Source: an uncultured bacterium (GTDB taxonomy: Bacteria > Cyanobacteriota > Vampirovibrionia > Gastranaerophilales > Gastranaerophilaceae). From it: DNA of 64,000 nucleotides. The stretch covers positions 1-64,000 of the forward strand of contig CADBFN010000002.1 in NCBI GenBank assembly GCA_902794035.1, read 5' to 3'. Position 1 is the stretch's first letter. Each line of letters opens with the position of its first letter. Position numbers and translations under genes: made by a program. The notes under the pieces are model-generated. The model did no database searches. It worked only from the letters and a program-made list of their open reading frames with translations, and was not told the origin of the DNA. Shown here piece by piece: positions 35,081-42,868 of the stretch.

Positions 35081-35917
35081 ATGGGATATAAAATATTATC
35101 AAAAAAGGAAATTTGTCCGAATCAATACGAAATAACAATTGATGCGCCTTATGTTGTGCGCAATGCGAAGGCAGGACAGTTTATAATTTTCAGAGTCGAA
35201 GAAGAAGGCGAAAGAGTGCCTTTGACTATTGCTGATGTTGATAAAGAAAAAGGAATTTTAACACTTGTATTTATGGCTGTCGGTTATTCAACCAAAAAAC
35301 TTGCACAACTCAATGCAGGTGATGAAATAGTTGATATCGTTGGGCCTTTGGGAAAACCTACCGATATAAAAAAATACGGTACGGCAGTTTGTGTTGCAGG
35401 CGGATACGGTGCTGCTCCCTGCTATTTAATCTCTAAAGCGTTAAAAGAAGCAGGAAACAAAGTTTATATGATTTCAGGTGCAAGAACAAAAGATTTGCTT
35501 TTCTGGGAAGACAAAATGAAAGATGCTTGTACCGAACTATATATGACAACCGATGACGGTTCTTACGGTATAAAAGGATTTGGTACAACTGTTTTGCAGC
35601 AGATTATTGACAGAGAAAAAGTTGATTATGTAATCGCAGTAGGTCCGATGCCTATGATGAGAGCTGTTGCGGAACTCACAAGAGATAAGGGTATTTATAC
35701 TGAAGCAAGCATGAACCCTATTATGGTTGATGGAACGGGAATGTGCGGGGCTTGCAGAGTTACAGTCGGCGGAAAAACGAAATTTGCCTGCGTTGATGGC
35801 CCTGATTTTAATGCTCACGAAATTGATTTTGATGAAGTTATTAACAGAACTAAAATATACAAAGATCAAGAGCGTAAACGTGATGAGAATTGTAATTTAC
35901 TGAAGCAGAGAGTATAA
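35081..35917 (+). CDS. NfnA/SudB-like ferredoxin-NADP reductase subunit (FAD, [2Fe-2S])
   Basis: The 278-residue flavoprotein is of the PyrK/SudB/NfnA group: FAD site RVPLTI (residues 45-50), NAD(P) Rossmann loop VCVAGGYGAAP near residue 105, and a [2Fe-2S] Cys cluster C222/C225/C237 (GMCGACRVTVGG, then FACVDGP). NfnA normally works with the large subunit NfnB (GltA-like), which would follow it; here a four-Cys miniprotein and etfBA follow instead. The partner may be elsewhere in the genome. SD GGGAGAG. Confidence 0.88.
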   Translation: MGYKILSKKEICPNQYEITIDAPYVVRNAKAGQFIIFRVEEEGERVPLTIADVDKEKGILTLVFMAVGYSTKKLAQLNAGDEIVDIVGPLGKPTDIKKYGTAVCVAGGYGAAPCYLISKALKEAGNKVYMISGARTKDLLFWEDKMKDACTELYMTTDDGSYGIKGFGTTVLQQIIDREKVDYVIAVGPMPMMRAVAELTRDKGIYTEASMNPIMVDGTGMCGACRVTVGGKTKFACVDGPDFNAHEIDFDEVINRTKIYKDQERKRDENCNLLKQRV

Positions 35918-35928
35918 GGAGAGAAATT

Positions 35929-36102
35929 ATGGCAGAAATGAAAAGTTGCCCTCTTACAAGTATCGGAACAGGTATTGATATGGTTTGTTCGGGAGAAAAA
36001 TGCGCATGGTATGTTGCAAGTGTAAAAAAATGTGCAATGTATTTAATGGCATATGATGCGTTGTTAAATGCAAATCAAAAACAAAAAGCCGCAAAGAAAT
36101 AA
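35929..36102 (+). CDS. Cysteine-containing miniprotein (57 aa)
   Basis: A 57-residue frame with a strong SD (AAGGAGAG) 11 bp after the NfnA-like gene. Cysteines at positions 7, 20, 25 and 35 (SCPLTS, VCSGEKCAWY, KKCAMY) could bind a metal or Fe-S cluster. The rest is a short helix with a Lys-rich tail. Location between two electron-transfer genes suggests an electron-carrier or assembly role, but that is inference. No family recognised. Confidence 0.7.
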   Translation: MAEMKSCPLTSIGTGIDMVCSGEKCAWYVASVKKCAMYLMAYDALLNANQKQKAAKK

Positions 36103-36224
36103 GTTAGGAAATTTAAAGTGAATAGTTGTTATCGGTGCTAAAGCACATATATAATCACAAAATATGTAAAGGTCTGTTCACTATTCACTTCTCACTTCTA
36201 TTATCAATATTAACAGGAGTTTAT
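36103..36224. repeat. Intergenic repeat element with heptamer and inverted arms
   Basis: AAGTGAATAGT (36116-36126) is the exact inverse of ACTATTCACTT (36180-36190), an 11-bp stem with a long loop. The right arm lies in a heptameric run TTCACTA-TTCACTT-CTCACTT (36177-36197). The etfB SD follows. Confidence 0.55.
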
Positions 36225-37022
36225 ATGTTAAAAATTGCATTGTGTGTAAAGCAGGTTCCTGATACAACAGATATCAGGTGGACTGAAAATAATACAATTC
36301 AGCGTGAAGGAGTTGAAAGTGTAATAAATCCTTATGATGTTTACGCTGCCGAGTTTGCTCTTAAAATTAAAGAGCAGCTGAATGACGTTGAGATTACTGT
36401 TTTTACGATGGGACCAAATCAGGCAACTGATATGCTTCGTAAACTCCTTGCGATAGGATGTGATAAGGCGGTGTTAATTTCAGACAGAAAATTTGCAGGT
36501 GCTGATACTTATGCTACTGGAAAAACTATTTCATCTGCAATTAAATCTGAATTGCCCGATTTTGATTTGGTTGTGTGCGGGCAGTTTGCGGTTGATGGCG
36601 ATACTGCGCAAACTGGGCCTTGTATTGCAGAGTTTTTAAATATTCCTCAGGTTACTTATACTCAAAAATTTGAAAAAGTTGATAAAAATTCAATAGAGTT
36701 AAAAAGAGTGTTAGATGACGGTATCGAACGTGTAAAAACGACTTATCCTGCGCTTATTTGTGTATTAGAAAGCAAATTTGAGCCAAGACGCCCCACAATA
36801 AACGGTATTAAATTTGCATCAAAACAGGAAATAAGAATTTGTGATGCGCAAGTTATAGGTCTTGAACCTGAACAGGTCGGATTAAAAGGTTCTCCGACGT
36901 ATGTAAGCAGAGCGTTTCGCAATATGTCAAACCATAATGCCCAAAAATTTGAACTTTCGGCTGAAGAAAGTGCAAAACTTTTAGACGAAAAAATTAAAAG
37001 TTTGGAGGTAAAAAATGCCTGA
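36225..37022 (+). CDS. etfB: Electron transfer flavoprotein subunit beta
   Basis: Binds AMP or FAD and partners EtfA to pass electrons between acyl-CoA-type dehydrogenases and acceptors. The 265-residue protein has the standard start KIALCVKQVPDTTDIRW, then INPYDVYAAEFALK and CGQFAVDGDTAQTGP (nucleotide loop), and the C-terminal SRAFRN region. The ATG at 36225 follows AGGAG; upstream in-frame codons from 36126 belong to a repeat element. The stop overlaps the etfA start by 8 bp. Confidence 0.94.
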   Translation: MLKIALCVKQVPDTTDIRWTENNTIQREGVESVINPYDVYAAEFALKIKEQLNDVEITVFTMGPNQATDMLRKLLAIGCDKAVLISDRKFAGADTYATGKTISSAIKSELPDFDLVVCGQFAVDGDTAQTGPCIAEFLNIPQVTYTQKFEKVDKNSIELKRVLDDGIERVKTTYPALICVLESKFEPRRPTINGIKFASKQEIRICDAQVIGLEPEQVGLKGSPTYVSRAFRNMSNHNAQKFELSAEESAKLLDEKIKSLEVKNA

Positions 37023-38016
37023 TGAAAATAATTCCGGCATAATGTTATATGCTCAATTGACCTGTGATAATTATATTCATACGGTATTTTTTGAATTGCT
37101 TGAAAAAGCACATGAGTTATCTCAAAAATTAGGAGGCGCTGAAATAAGTGCTGTTTGTTTTGCTTCACCTGATTCTATTGAAGGCTTTAAAGATGCTTTT
37201 ATGAATATGGGCGTAAATAAGGTTTATTACTTTGAGGACAGCCGTCTTGAAAAATATTCAACCGAATATTATTCAAAGCTTTTTGTAAATTTGGTAAAAG
37301 AAGTTAAACCTGAAATACTTCTTATTGGCGCAACTAATCAGGGCAGAGATTTGGCACCGAGAATATCAAGTTCATTACATACAGGTCTGACTGCGGACTG
37401 TATAGAACTTGATATAAATGAAAAAGGTCAGCTTGCGGCTACCCGTCCGACTTTTGGCGGAGAACTTATGGCTACAATTTTGTGCAAAAATTATCCGCAA
37501 ATGGCGACTGTAAGACCAAATGTATTCAAAGTTCACAGTGTAGATTATAATGCGCAGACCGAATTTATTAAAAAAGATTCATCAATCATAAATAATTTGA
37601 AAAATCATGTTGAAATTCTTGAATTTAAAAAGACTGTAGAAAATGAGATTAATAATCTTGATAATGCTGATATTGTTGTTGCAGGCGGAATGGGGCTAAA
37701 AAATGAAAAAGGTTTTGAATTACTGCAAAAATTTGCAGATAAAATCGGCGGCTCTGTTGCCGCTACAAGACCTGCAGTTGAAAACGGATTAGCTCCGCAT
37801 TCTGTTCAGGTTGGTCAAACAGGTAAAACGGTAAGACCAAAAGTTTACATTGCATGCGGAATTTCAGGCGCAATCCAGCATACTGTCGGAATGGATAAAG
37901 CTGAACACATTATTGCAATAAATAATGACCCCAATGCCCCGATTTTTGACATTGCAGATACAGGAATTGTTGGTGACTTTTTTGAAATTATACCGCAATA
38001 TTTGGATTTAAATTAA
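37015..38016 (+). CDS. etfA: Electron transfer flavoprotein subunit alpha
   Basis: The 333-residue partner of EtfB carries the C-terminal FAD-binding domain with VAGGMGLKNEKGFELLQKFAD, RPAVENGLAPHSVQVGQTGKTVRPK and IACGISGAIQHTVGM, ending in DTGIVGDFFEIIP. The region matches the adenine and pyrophosphate contacts of EtfA. It overlaps etfB by 8 bp. No acyl-CoA dehydrogenase lies in the window, so the electron donor is unknown; the nearby NfnA-like flavoprotein is a candidate partner. Confidence 0.94.
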   Translation: MPDENNSGIMLYAQLTCDNYIHTVFFELLEKAHELSQKLGGAEISAVCFASPDSIEGFKDAFMNMGVNKVYYFEDSRLEKYSTEYYSKLFVNLVKEVKPEILLIGATNQGRDLAPRISSSLHTGLTADCIELDINEKGQLAATRPTFGGELMATILCKNYPQMATVRPNVFKVHSVDYNAQTEFIKKDSSIINNLKNHVEILEFKKTVENEINNLDNADIVVAGGMGLKNEKGFELLQKFADKIGGSVAATRPAVENGLAPHSVQVGQTGKTVRPKVYIACGISGAIQHTVGMDKAEHIIAINNDPNAPIFDIADTGIVGDFFEIIPQYLDLN

Positions 38017-38216
38017 TCCGGAATATAGCTGAATAAATCTCCAGGCGTGCAATCTAAAGCAAAACAGAGCTTGTTCATTGTCCCAAACTCTATACCCTTT
38101 GTTTTGTCACGATACAGGTTATCAACAGTGTTATAATCTAATCCTGCCAGTTTCGCAGTTTCAGATTTTGTCATTCTCTTTTTACCAATCAATGTTGAAA
38201 TATTGTTTACTATCAT
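38013..38216 (-). CDS. XRE-family helix-turn-helix regulator (67 aa)
   Basis: The 67-residue single-domain protein matches Cro/C1-type HTH_26 regulators (KSETAKLAGLDYNTVDNLYRDKTKGIEFGTMNKLCFALDCTPGDLF). It overlaps the end of etfA by 4 bp and is divergent from the 69-aa gene across 115 bp. The -10 box TAAAAT (38223-38228, minus strand) ends 6 nt before the ATG with no SD, so it is predicted leaderless. AT-rich inverted arms TTTTAAT/ATTAAAA (38224-38246) overlap it and could be an operator. Confidence 0.85.
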   Translation of the reverse strand: MIVNNISTLIGKKRMTKSETAKLAGLDYNTVDNLYRDKTKGIEFGTMNKLCFALDCTPGDLFSYIPD

Positions 38217-38247
38217 AATTAAATTTTAATATTTTTATCATTAAAAA

Positions 38248-38276
38248 TTGACATATTTGTATATAAATAGTAATAT
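38248..38276 (+). promoter_or_regulatory. Consensus promoter of the 69-aa gene
   Basis: TTGACA (38248-38253), a 17-bp spacer and TAATAT (38271-38276). It lies in the intergenic region shared with the XRE gene. Confidence 0.65.
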
Positions 38277-38331
38277 ATGCGTATATTAAGTAATTTTAGC
38301 AATATTTGTTAATAAAATAAGGGAAGTAAGT

Positions 38332-38541
38332 ATGAAGAAAAGTGGAAGTAATCAAGAAAATAATATTAGTTTAATAAATGATGCCTGTACAGTAATCAGA
38401 AGTAATGTATTACTTGCCCAAAGTTATATAGACTATCACGAAGAAATAGATGGCTTAGTTCCGATATATTTTGCTTTGGAGCAGATTGAGCTTGCTTTGA
38501 CAAAAATAGAATCTGTTTGTGATATATCAGTAAGCAAGTAA
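38332..38541 (+). CDS. Hypothetical small protein next to XRE regulator (69 aa)
   Basis: Not recognised. The 69-residue acidic, helical protein (NDACTVIRSNVLLAQSYIDYHEEID, then FALEQIELALTKIES) has a GGGAAG SD and a consensus promoter. Being divergent from the XRE gene, it may be its regulatory target. Two small genes here and the AT-rich intergenic region resemble a phage-derived or stress-response pair, but this is inference. Confidence 0.6.
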   Translation: MKKSGSNQENNISLINDACTVIRSNVLLAQSYIDYHEEIDGLVPIYFALEQIELALTKIESVCDISVSK

Positions 38542-38578
38542 GTTTGCAAATGTAATTTGTTAGTGCAAAAATATTTCT

Positions 38579-39751
38579 ATGATTTACACTAAAGAAGAAC
38601 GAAAACCGCAAATATGGTTTTGCGGAGGTCATTTTATAAATGATATTTATACCGGATTTCTAAATCCGATTATGCCGTTTATTGCAGAACAGGTGAAGAT
38701 TTCTATGCCTGTTGCAACAATTATTCTGAGTTGTTCGCATATATTTTCATCTTTGTTGCAGCCATTTTTTGGTTTTTTTGCTGATAATATGCGCAAAAGG
38801 GCATTAATCTTTTGGGGACTAATATTTACATCTGTGTTTATTTCGTTTGCACCGGCAAGCCAGAATATTTTTAATATGGTATTGTTTATAATGCTTGGAA
38901 GTCTTGGTTCAAGTCTTTTTCACCCGCAATCTTTGGGGTTGATATCTAAATTCTCAAAATCTGATATCGTCAGAAATATGGGAATATTTATTGCCTGCGG
39001 TACATTAGGTTATTCAATGGGACCGTTGTTCTCATCTGCAATCGCTCAATATTTTGGACTTAATAAAATGCCTTTTCTTGCGTTACTCGGAGTTATTTGG
39101 GCCGTAATTATGTTTTTTATGGTGCCGAAATTCTCAAACGAAAAAACTCCTAAGCCAAATATAAACTTTGCAAAAGCTATAAAAGATATTTTGTCAAACC
39201 GAAAATTAAATATTTTAAATGTAATAGCCATGTTAAAGTCACTGATGACAACATCTTGTTCTATATTGCTTCCATTCTTGTGGAAATCTCAGGGTTATTC
39301 TAAATTTCAGATAGGTTTGGCATTATTTTGTTTTATATTTCTTGGCGGAATCGCATCATTATTAAGCCCAAAATTTGAGCATAAAATCGGTACTGCAAAT
39401 GTCTTTTATTTTTCAATGATTACAACATTCCCTCTTATGATTTTATTTATGCTCACATATAAAAGCATGCCAATATTATCATTTGTGATTTTTGCTGTTA
39501 TGGGTTTTGTAACTATGTTTGCTACTCCTATCACAATGAATTTGGCTCAAAATGTGATTCCTGAATATAAAAGCATAATCGGTGGGTTTATAAACGGTTT
39601 TTCCTGGGGAGTTGTTGCAATAATCATGTCAGTTGTAGGCTTTATAGCCCAATCAACAAGTATAGTCCCTGTATTGACTGTGATATCCGCAATACCTGCA
39701 ATATGTTCATGCTTAGTAAAAAAATTATTCAGTGAAAAATTAAGCAAATAA
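38579..39751 (+). CDS. MFS transporter, fosmidomycin-resistance (Fsr)-like
   Basis: The 390-residue 12-TM protein has the Fsr-type start FCGGHFINDIYTGFLNPIMPF, the loop FFGFFADNMRKR (MFS motif A) after TM2, SLGSSLFHPQSLG, and a second-half loop LSPKFEHKIG. Proteins of this group export small molecules, including fosmidomycin. It has no clear SD, and the 3' end overlaps the convergent 66-aa gene by 12 bp. Confidence 0.88.
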   Translation: MIYTKEERKPQIWFCGGHFINDIYTGFLNPIMPFIAEQVKISMPVATIILSCSHIFSSLLQPFFGFFADNMRKRALIFWGLIFTSVFISFAPASQNIFNMVLFIMLGSLGSSLFHPQSLGLISKFSKSDIVRNMGIFIACGTLGYSMGPLFSSAIAQYFGLNKMPFLALLGVIWAVIMFFMVPKFSNEKTPKPNINFAKAIKDILSNRKLNILNVIAMLKSLMTTSCSILLPFLWKSQGYSKFQIGLALFCFIFLGGIASLLSPKFEHKIGTANVFYFSMITTFPLMILFMLTYKSMPILSFVIFAVMGFVTMFATPITMNLAQNVIPEYKSIIGGFINGFSWGVVAIIMSVVGFIAQSTSIVPVLTVISAIPAICSCLVKKLFSEKLSK

Positions 39752-39940
39752 ATTAATAAGTTTTCCTATGATTGAATTAGAGGAAGTTTTTGCCGCATTA
39801 AAATCCATGTTCTTAGCAAAAGACTGACCGCTTATATCGTTCAGATAATGATTTACATAAGGCTTAATCTGAGCCTTTTTAATATCCGCATTGGCAGAAT
39901 TATTCGCCCTTTTCAAGTATCCGATTGAATCGACCAGCAT
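39740..39940 (-). CDS. Hypothetical small protein (66 aa)
   Basis: Not recognised. A 66-codon frame with a GGGG-type SD before ATG at 39940; the protein is hydrophilic and basic (IGYLKRANNSANADIKKAQIK). It ends inside the 3' end of the MFS gene. Lack of homology and small size leave it uncertain. Confidence 0.45.
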   Translation of the reverse strand: MLVDSIGYLKRANNSANADIKKAQIKPYVNHYLNDISGQSFAKNMDFNAAKTSSNSIIGKLINLFA

Positions 39941-40070
39941 ACTTTATACCCCAACTTAACTACTTTAATAGTGTAACATAAACAATTATATTCCACAAAT
40001 TTATTTACTTTTATTTACAATTTCTCAAAAATGTTATTAATATAGGGTAAAAAGTTTTTCTAATAGTTTA

Positions 40071-40099
40071 TTGCCAAAGTTCAAATGGCATGATATTAT
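40071..40099 (+). promoter_or_regulatory. Promoter of the 6S-like RNA
   Basis: TTGCCA (40071-40076), a 17-bp spacer and TATTAT (40094-40099). The predicted start at about 40106 coincides with the first base of the RNA's closing stem. Confidence 0.7.
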
Positions 40100-40105
40100 G
40101 TATTC

Positions 40106-40283
40106 AGTTCTATGCAGGTGTTAATTTTGTTCCTACATTTTATTAAATAGGGAGAGTTAACTCCATCGAGATTGAAGTAAACCCGCCGATATTATATCGC
40201 CAGCGGGAAACGGATTACTCAGGGTTCTCACCCACCTGTTGGAGATCAGCAGGTAACAAAATCCGCCTGTATAGGACTTTTTT
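40106..40283 (+). ncRNA. ssrS: Structured RNA, 6S RNA (ssrS) candidate
   Basis: A 178-nt transcript unit with a strong promoter and a T-run end. A 13-bp closing stem pairs 40106-40118 (AGTTCTATGCAGG) with 40266-40278 (CCTGTATAGGACT), using only Watson-Crick and G-U pairs. Inside lie ATTTTGTT/AACAAAAT, a CCCGC/GCGGG hairpin topped by CGATAT/ATATCG, and an ACCTGTT/AGCAGGT hairpin. Size, rod-like closing stem and terminal T-run fit 6S RNA, which binds and restrains housekeeping RNA polymerase. It could instead be a proB leader or another regulatory RNA; the family has not been verified by a covariance search. Confidence 0.55.
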
Positions 40284-40291
40284 ATATTTTA

Positions 40292-40300
40292 TGTTAAAAT
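40292..40300 (+). promoter_or_regulatory. Extended -10 promoter of proB, predicted leaderless
   Basis: TGT-TAAAAT ends 6 nt before the proB ATG and no SD is present. It lies just after the T-run of the RNA gene. Confidence 0.5.
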
Positions 40301-40306
40301 CTGTTT

Positions 40307-41455
40307 ATGGAAAGAAAAGATTTTATCAAAGCGGAACGAATTGTTATTAAACTTGGCACAAACATTTTAAGAAATGATGAAGGTTTTATTTCATTGCCAA
40401 GGGTTTATACTTTTATTGAAGACATTGCAAATCTTGTCAAATCTGGGAAAGAAGTTATCGTAGTGACTTCAGGTGCTGTAGGAATGGGTAAAAAGCGTTT
40501 AAACTTGCCTGATACAAAAGGTATTGCGCTAAAACAGGCATGCGCTGCCATCGGACAATGCAAATTGATGTCTGTATATGAAAACGGCTTTGATACATAC
40601 GGTTTAACGGCTGCTCAAATCCTTTTGACAGAAGATGATTTTTCTATAAGAGAGCGTTATTTAAGTCTGCGTACAACATTTAATAAACTTCTTGAATTAG
40701 GTGCTGTTCCGATAGTAAATCAAAATGATACTGTTTCAACAATAGAACTTATTTCCCGCGCACCGGAAATTGAAATGCAGGTTAATTTTTCAGATAATGA
40801 TAAGTTATCTGCGCTTGTGGCAAGTGAGCTTGATGCAGATTTATTAATAATTTTATCTGATGTAAATGGTCTTTATGACAGTAATCCAAAGGATAATCCA
40901 AAAGCAAAATTGGTTAAAGAAGTTGATGAAGTGAATGATGAAATTATTTCCTTAGCTTCAGGAGTTTCTGATGGCGGACGCGGCGGTATGGAATCAAAGT
41001 TGCTATCTGCAAGGCTGGTAACAAGGTTTGGAGGTAAAGTTTTAATCGCAAATGGAAAAGAACCGTTTATTATAAAGAAAATTTTTAACGGCGAAGACTT
41101 TGGTACAATGTTTTTACCGTCAAATGAAAATTTATCAGATAAAAAACGCTGGATAGGATATGCAACAAATATTATCGGTAAAATTGTCGTAAATGATGGT
41201 GCCAAAAATGCGCTCATTCATGATGAAAAGAGTTTATTGCCAATAGGCGTTGTTGAAGTAAAGAATGAATTTAAAAAAGGAGATGTTATTTCAATTCTGG
41301 ACGCAAAAGGTAATGAATTTGCCAGAGGAATTGTAAATTATGATTCCGAATCATGCAGGAAAGTTATAGGCTGCCATTCAGACAGTATTGTAGAAATTCT
41401 TGGTTTCAAAAACTATGATGCTATAATAACAAGAGATAATATTACAATATTATAA
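40307..41455 (+). CDS. proB: Glutamate 5-kinase
   Basis: First step of proline synthesis: phosphorylates glutamate. The 382-residue protein has the amino-acid kinase fold (RIVIKLGTNILRN, VTSGAVGMGKKRL, FSDNDKLSALVA, DGGRGGMESKL) and a C-terminal PUA domain (from about residue 280, KIVVNDGAKNALI...). It lies downstream of the 6S-like RNA and has no SD, only a -10 box 6 nt before the ATG. proA is not adjacent. A terminator follows. Confidence 0.94.
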   Translation: MERKDFIKAERIVIKLGTNILRNDEGFISLPRVYTFIEDIANLVKSGKEVIVVTSGAVGMGKKRLNLPDTKGIALKQACAAIGQCKLMSVYENGFDTYGLTAAQILLTEDDFSIRERYLSLRTTFNKLLELGAVPIVNQNDTVSTIELISRAPEIEMQVNFSDNDKLSALVASELDADLLIILSDVNGLYDSNPKDNPKAKLVKEVDEVNDEIISLASGVSDGGRGGMESKLLSARLVTRFGGKVLIANGKEPFIIKKIFNGEDFGTMFLPSNENLSDKKRWIGYATNIIGKIVVNDGAKNALIHDEKSLLPIGVVEVKNEFKKGDVISILDAKGNEFARGIVNYDSESCRKVIGCHSDSIVEILGFKNYDAIITRDNITIL

Positions 41456-41468
41456 ATTTTATTATAAA

Positions 41469-41502
41469 AAAGCCGTCTTATCAGAGTAAGACGGCTCTTT
41501 TA
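41469..41502 (+). terminator. Rho-independent terminator after proB
   Basis: AGCCGTCTTA (41471-41480) pairs perfectly with TAAGACGGCT (41487-41496), followed by a T-run. It can also serve the convergent gene. Confidence 0.9.
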
Positions 41503-41519
41503 TAATGCTTATATTTTAA

Positions 41520-42530
41520 TTATGCCCCTGTTACGTTGCTATGAATCGAAGGACATTTTATTCTGAATTCTGCAGATGTAATTTCAATTCCGTTTGCTCT
41601 GTAAAATTTAGCGTCTGCGCCTTTGCCAACGGCATAATAACCATTATTGCCAAATGTAACCGGCTTTGAATGTGCACCATCAGGCAATTTTGAGTATGTT
41701 TGCATCATATATCGCAATGTCGGTACGTCTAATTTTGTTAAATCGGCATTTTTCTTTATTGAGCCATCTTCATTGAATACACTTGGGTTTTTACGGCATA
41801 AATCTTTCAATAATGCAGCTTTTCTTTCTCCGCTCATAAAGCCGGCACCTTTGGTTTTTAATAGAGCATTCATTACCTGTACAGCTCCGACAGTTCCGTT
41901 GCCCTTAGAACCTTCATTTTGTCTTAGTTGTGATTCGGTTAAACCATTGATATTACCATTTTTATCTGAAAATGCAGGATAAAATCCTTTTGGTACTGGT
42001 TTACGGTGCGGATTTGTTCTATCAACGTTGCCCAACAAATATGACATTGATGGAATATCCAGTTTGCCCAAATTAGCATTGGGTTTTAGCGAACCATCAG
42101 GATTAAATACGCTAGGGTTCGCTGCAATAATCATTTTTCTGACCTGATTTTTTTCCAAAGCTGTTTTTGCGGTGTATTCTTTTGTTCCAATTACTGCATC
42201 TGCTGTGATACCTGCCGGATCTTTTGAATCTTTAATTTTTTGACCCTGATTAGCCAAAATGCCGTCTTTCCCTGTAATGGCAGGGTTAGCATCACTTGTT
42301 GCAGGGTACCATCCTTTTTTAACCTTGTGTGGAGATGGTTGTACTAAATTCTTATCATCCGGAGCTGCAGTCGGAGTTGAAGTTCTTTCTAAAGTTGTTC
42401 CCGCTCCCTGCGGAGTTGGAGATGCAGGATTCCAAATCTGAAATTGCGGTGTTTGTTGCTGTCCCCACATTCTTTCAGTCGGAACACCACTCTGTTGCCC
42501 TTGTAATGGATTAATTCCGTCAATAGTCAT
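41520..42530 (-). CDS. Hypothetical protein with two internal repeats (336 aa)
   Basis: Not recognised. The N-terminal 90 residues are Gln/Pro/Thr-rich and probably disordered. Two related units follow, each with a KKGWYPATSD / PKGFYPAFSD element and a NPSVFNPDGSLKPNANL / NPSVFNEDGSIKKNADL segment plus LDIPSMSYLL / LDVPTLRYMM. A third, shorter GYYAVGKG unit ends the protein. No signal peptide or TM is visible. SD AAAGGAG. The architecture suggests an extracellular or matrix-type repeat protein exported by a non-Sec route, or a cytoplasmic scaffold. Confidence 0.7.
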   Translation of the reverse strand: MTIDGINPLQGQQSGVPTERMWGQQQTPQFQIWNPASPTPQGAGTTLERTSTPTAAPDDKNLVQPSPHKVKKGWYPATSDANPAITGKDGILANQGQKIKDSKDPAGITADAVIGTKEYTAKTALEKNQVRKMIIAANPSVFNPDGSLKPNANLGKLDIPSMSYLLGNVDRTNPHRKPVPKGFYPAFSDKNGNINGLTESQLRQNEGSKGNGTVGAVQVMNALLKTKGAGFMSGERKAALLKDLCRKNPSVFNEDGSIKKNADLTKLDVPTLRYMMQTYSKLPDGAHSKPVTFGNNGYYAVGKGADAKFYRANGIEITSAEFRIKCPSIHSNVTGA

Positions 42531-42868
42531 AGTAAACTCCTTTCAAGTTACTCTTTCTCTATAAGCACACATTGCTTTTATACTCTTAATCATGTAAAAA
42601 CATTTTGCTTATAAAAATTGCAGAAACCTTAATGAATCTTAATAAATTTTGAGATGCCATATCGTATATTTTCTCATTATAGCTTAAATGAAGTCTTGTA
42701 AGAATGTTGTTAATATAACTTAATAATTGCATAAGCATTTTGTAATTTTATTTGATTTATTTAATGCATAGTTATAAATAATTTTGTGTAAATTAGGTTT
42801 TTTAACTTTACAAATGGTATCAAATTTTAAAATTTTGTATAATAATTCAGATGTAAGGCAAGGAAAAT
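42531..42868. other. Intergenic region of 338 bp, promoter only
   Basis: AT-rich spacer between divergent genes. I see a TATAAT (about 42837-42842) and an AAGGAAA SD serving the transporter, and an AT-rich inverted repeat CAAATTTT/AAAATTTTG just before that box. No ORF or RNA is supported. Confidence 0.5.

Noticed and set aside
36126-36224. Extended N-terminus for EtfB
   Set aside because: The upstream codons come from the repeat element; AGGAG and the canonical KIALCVKQVPD start support 36225.
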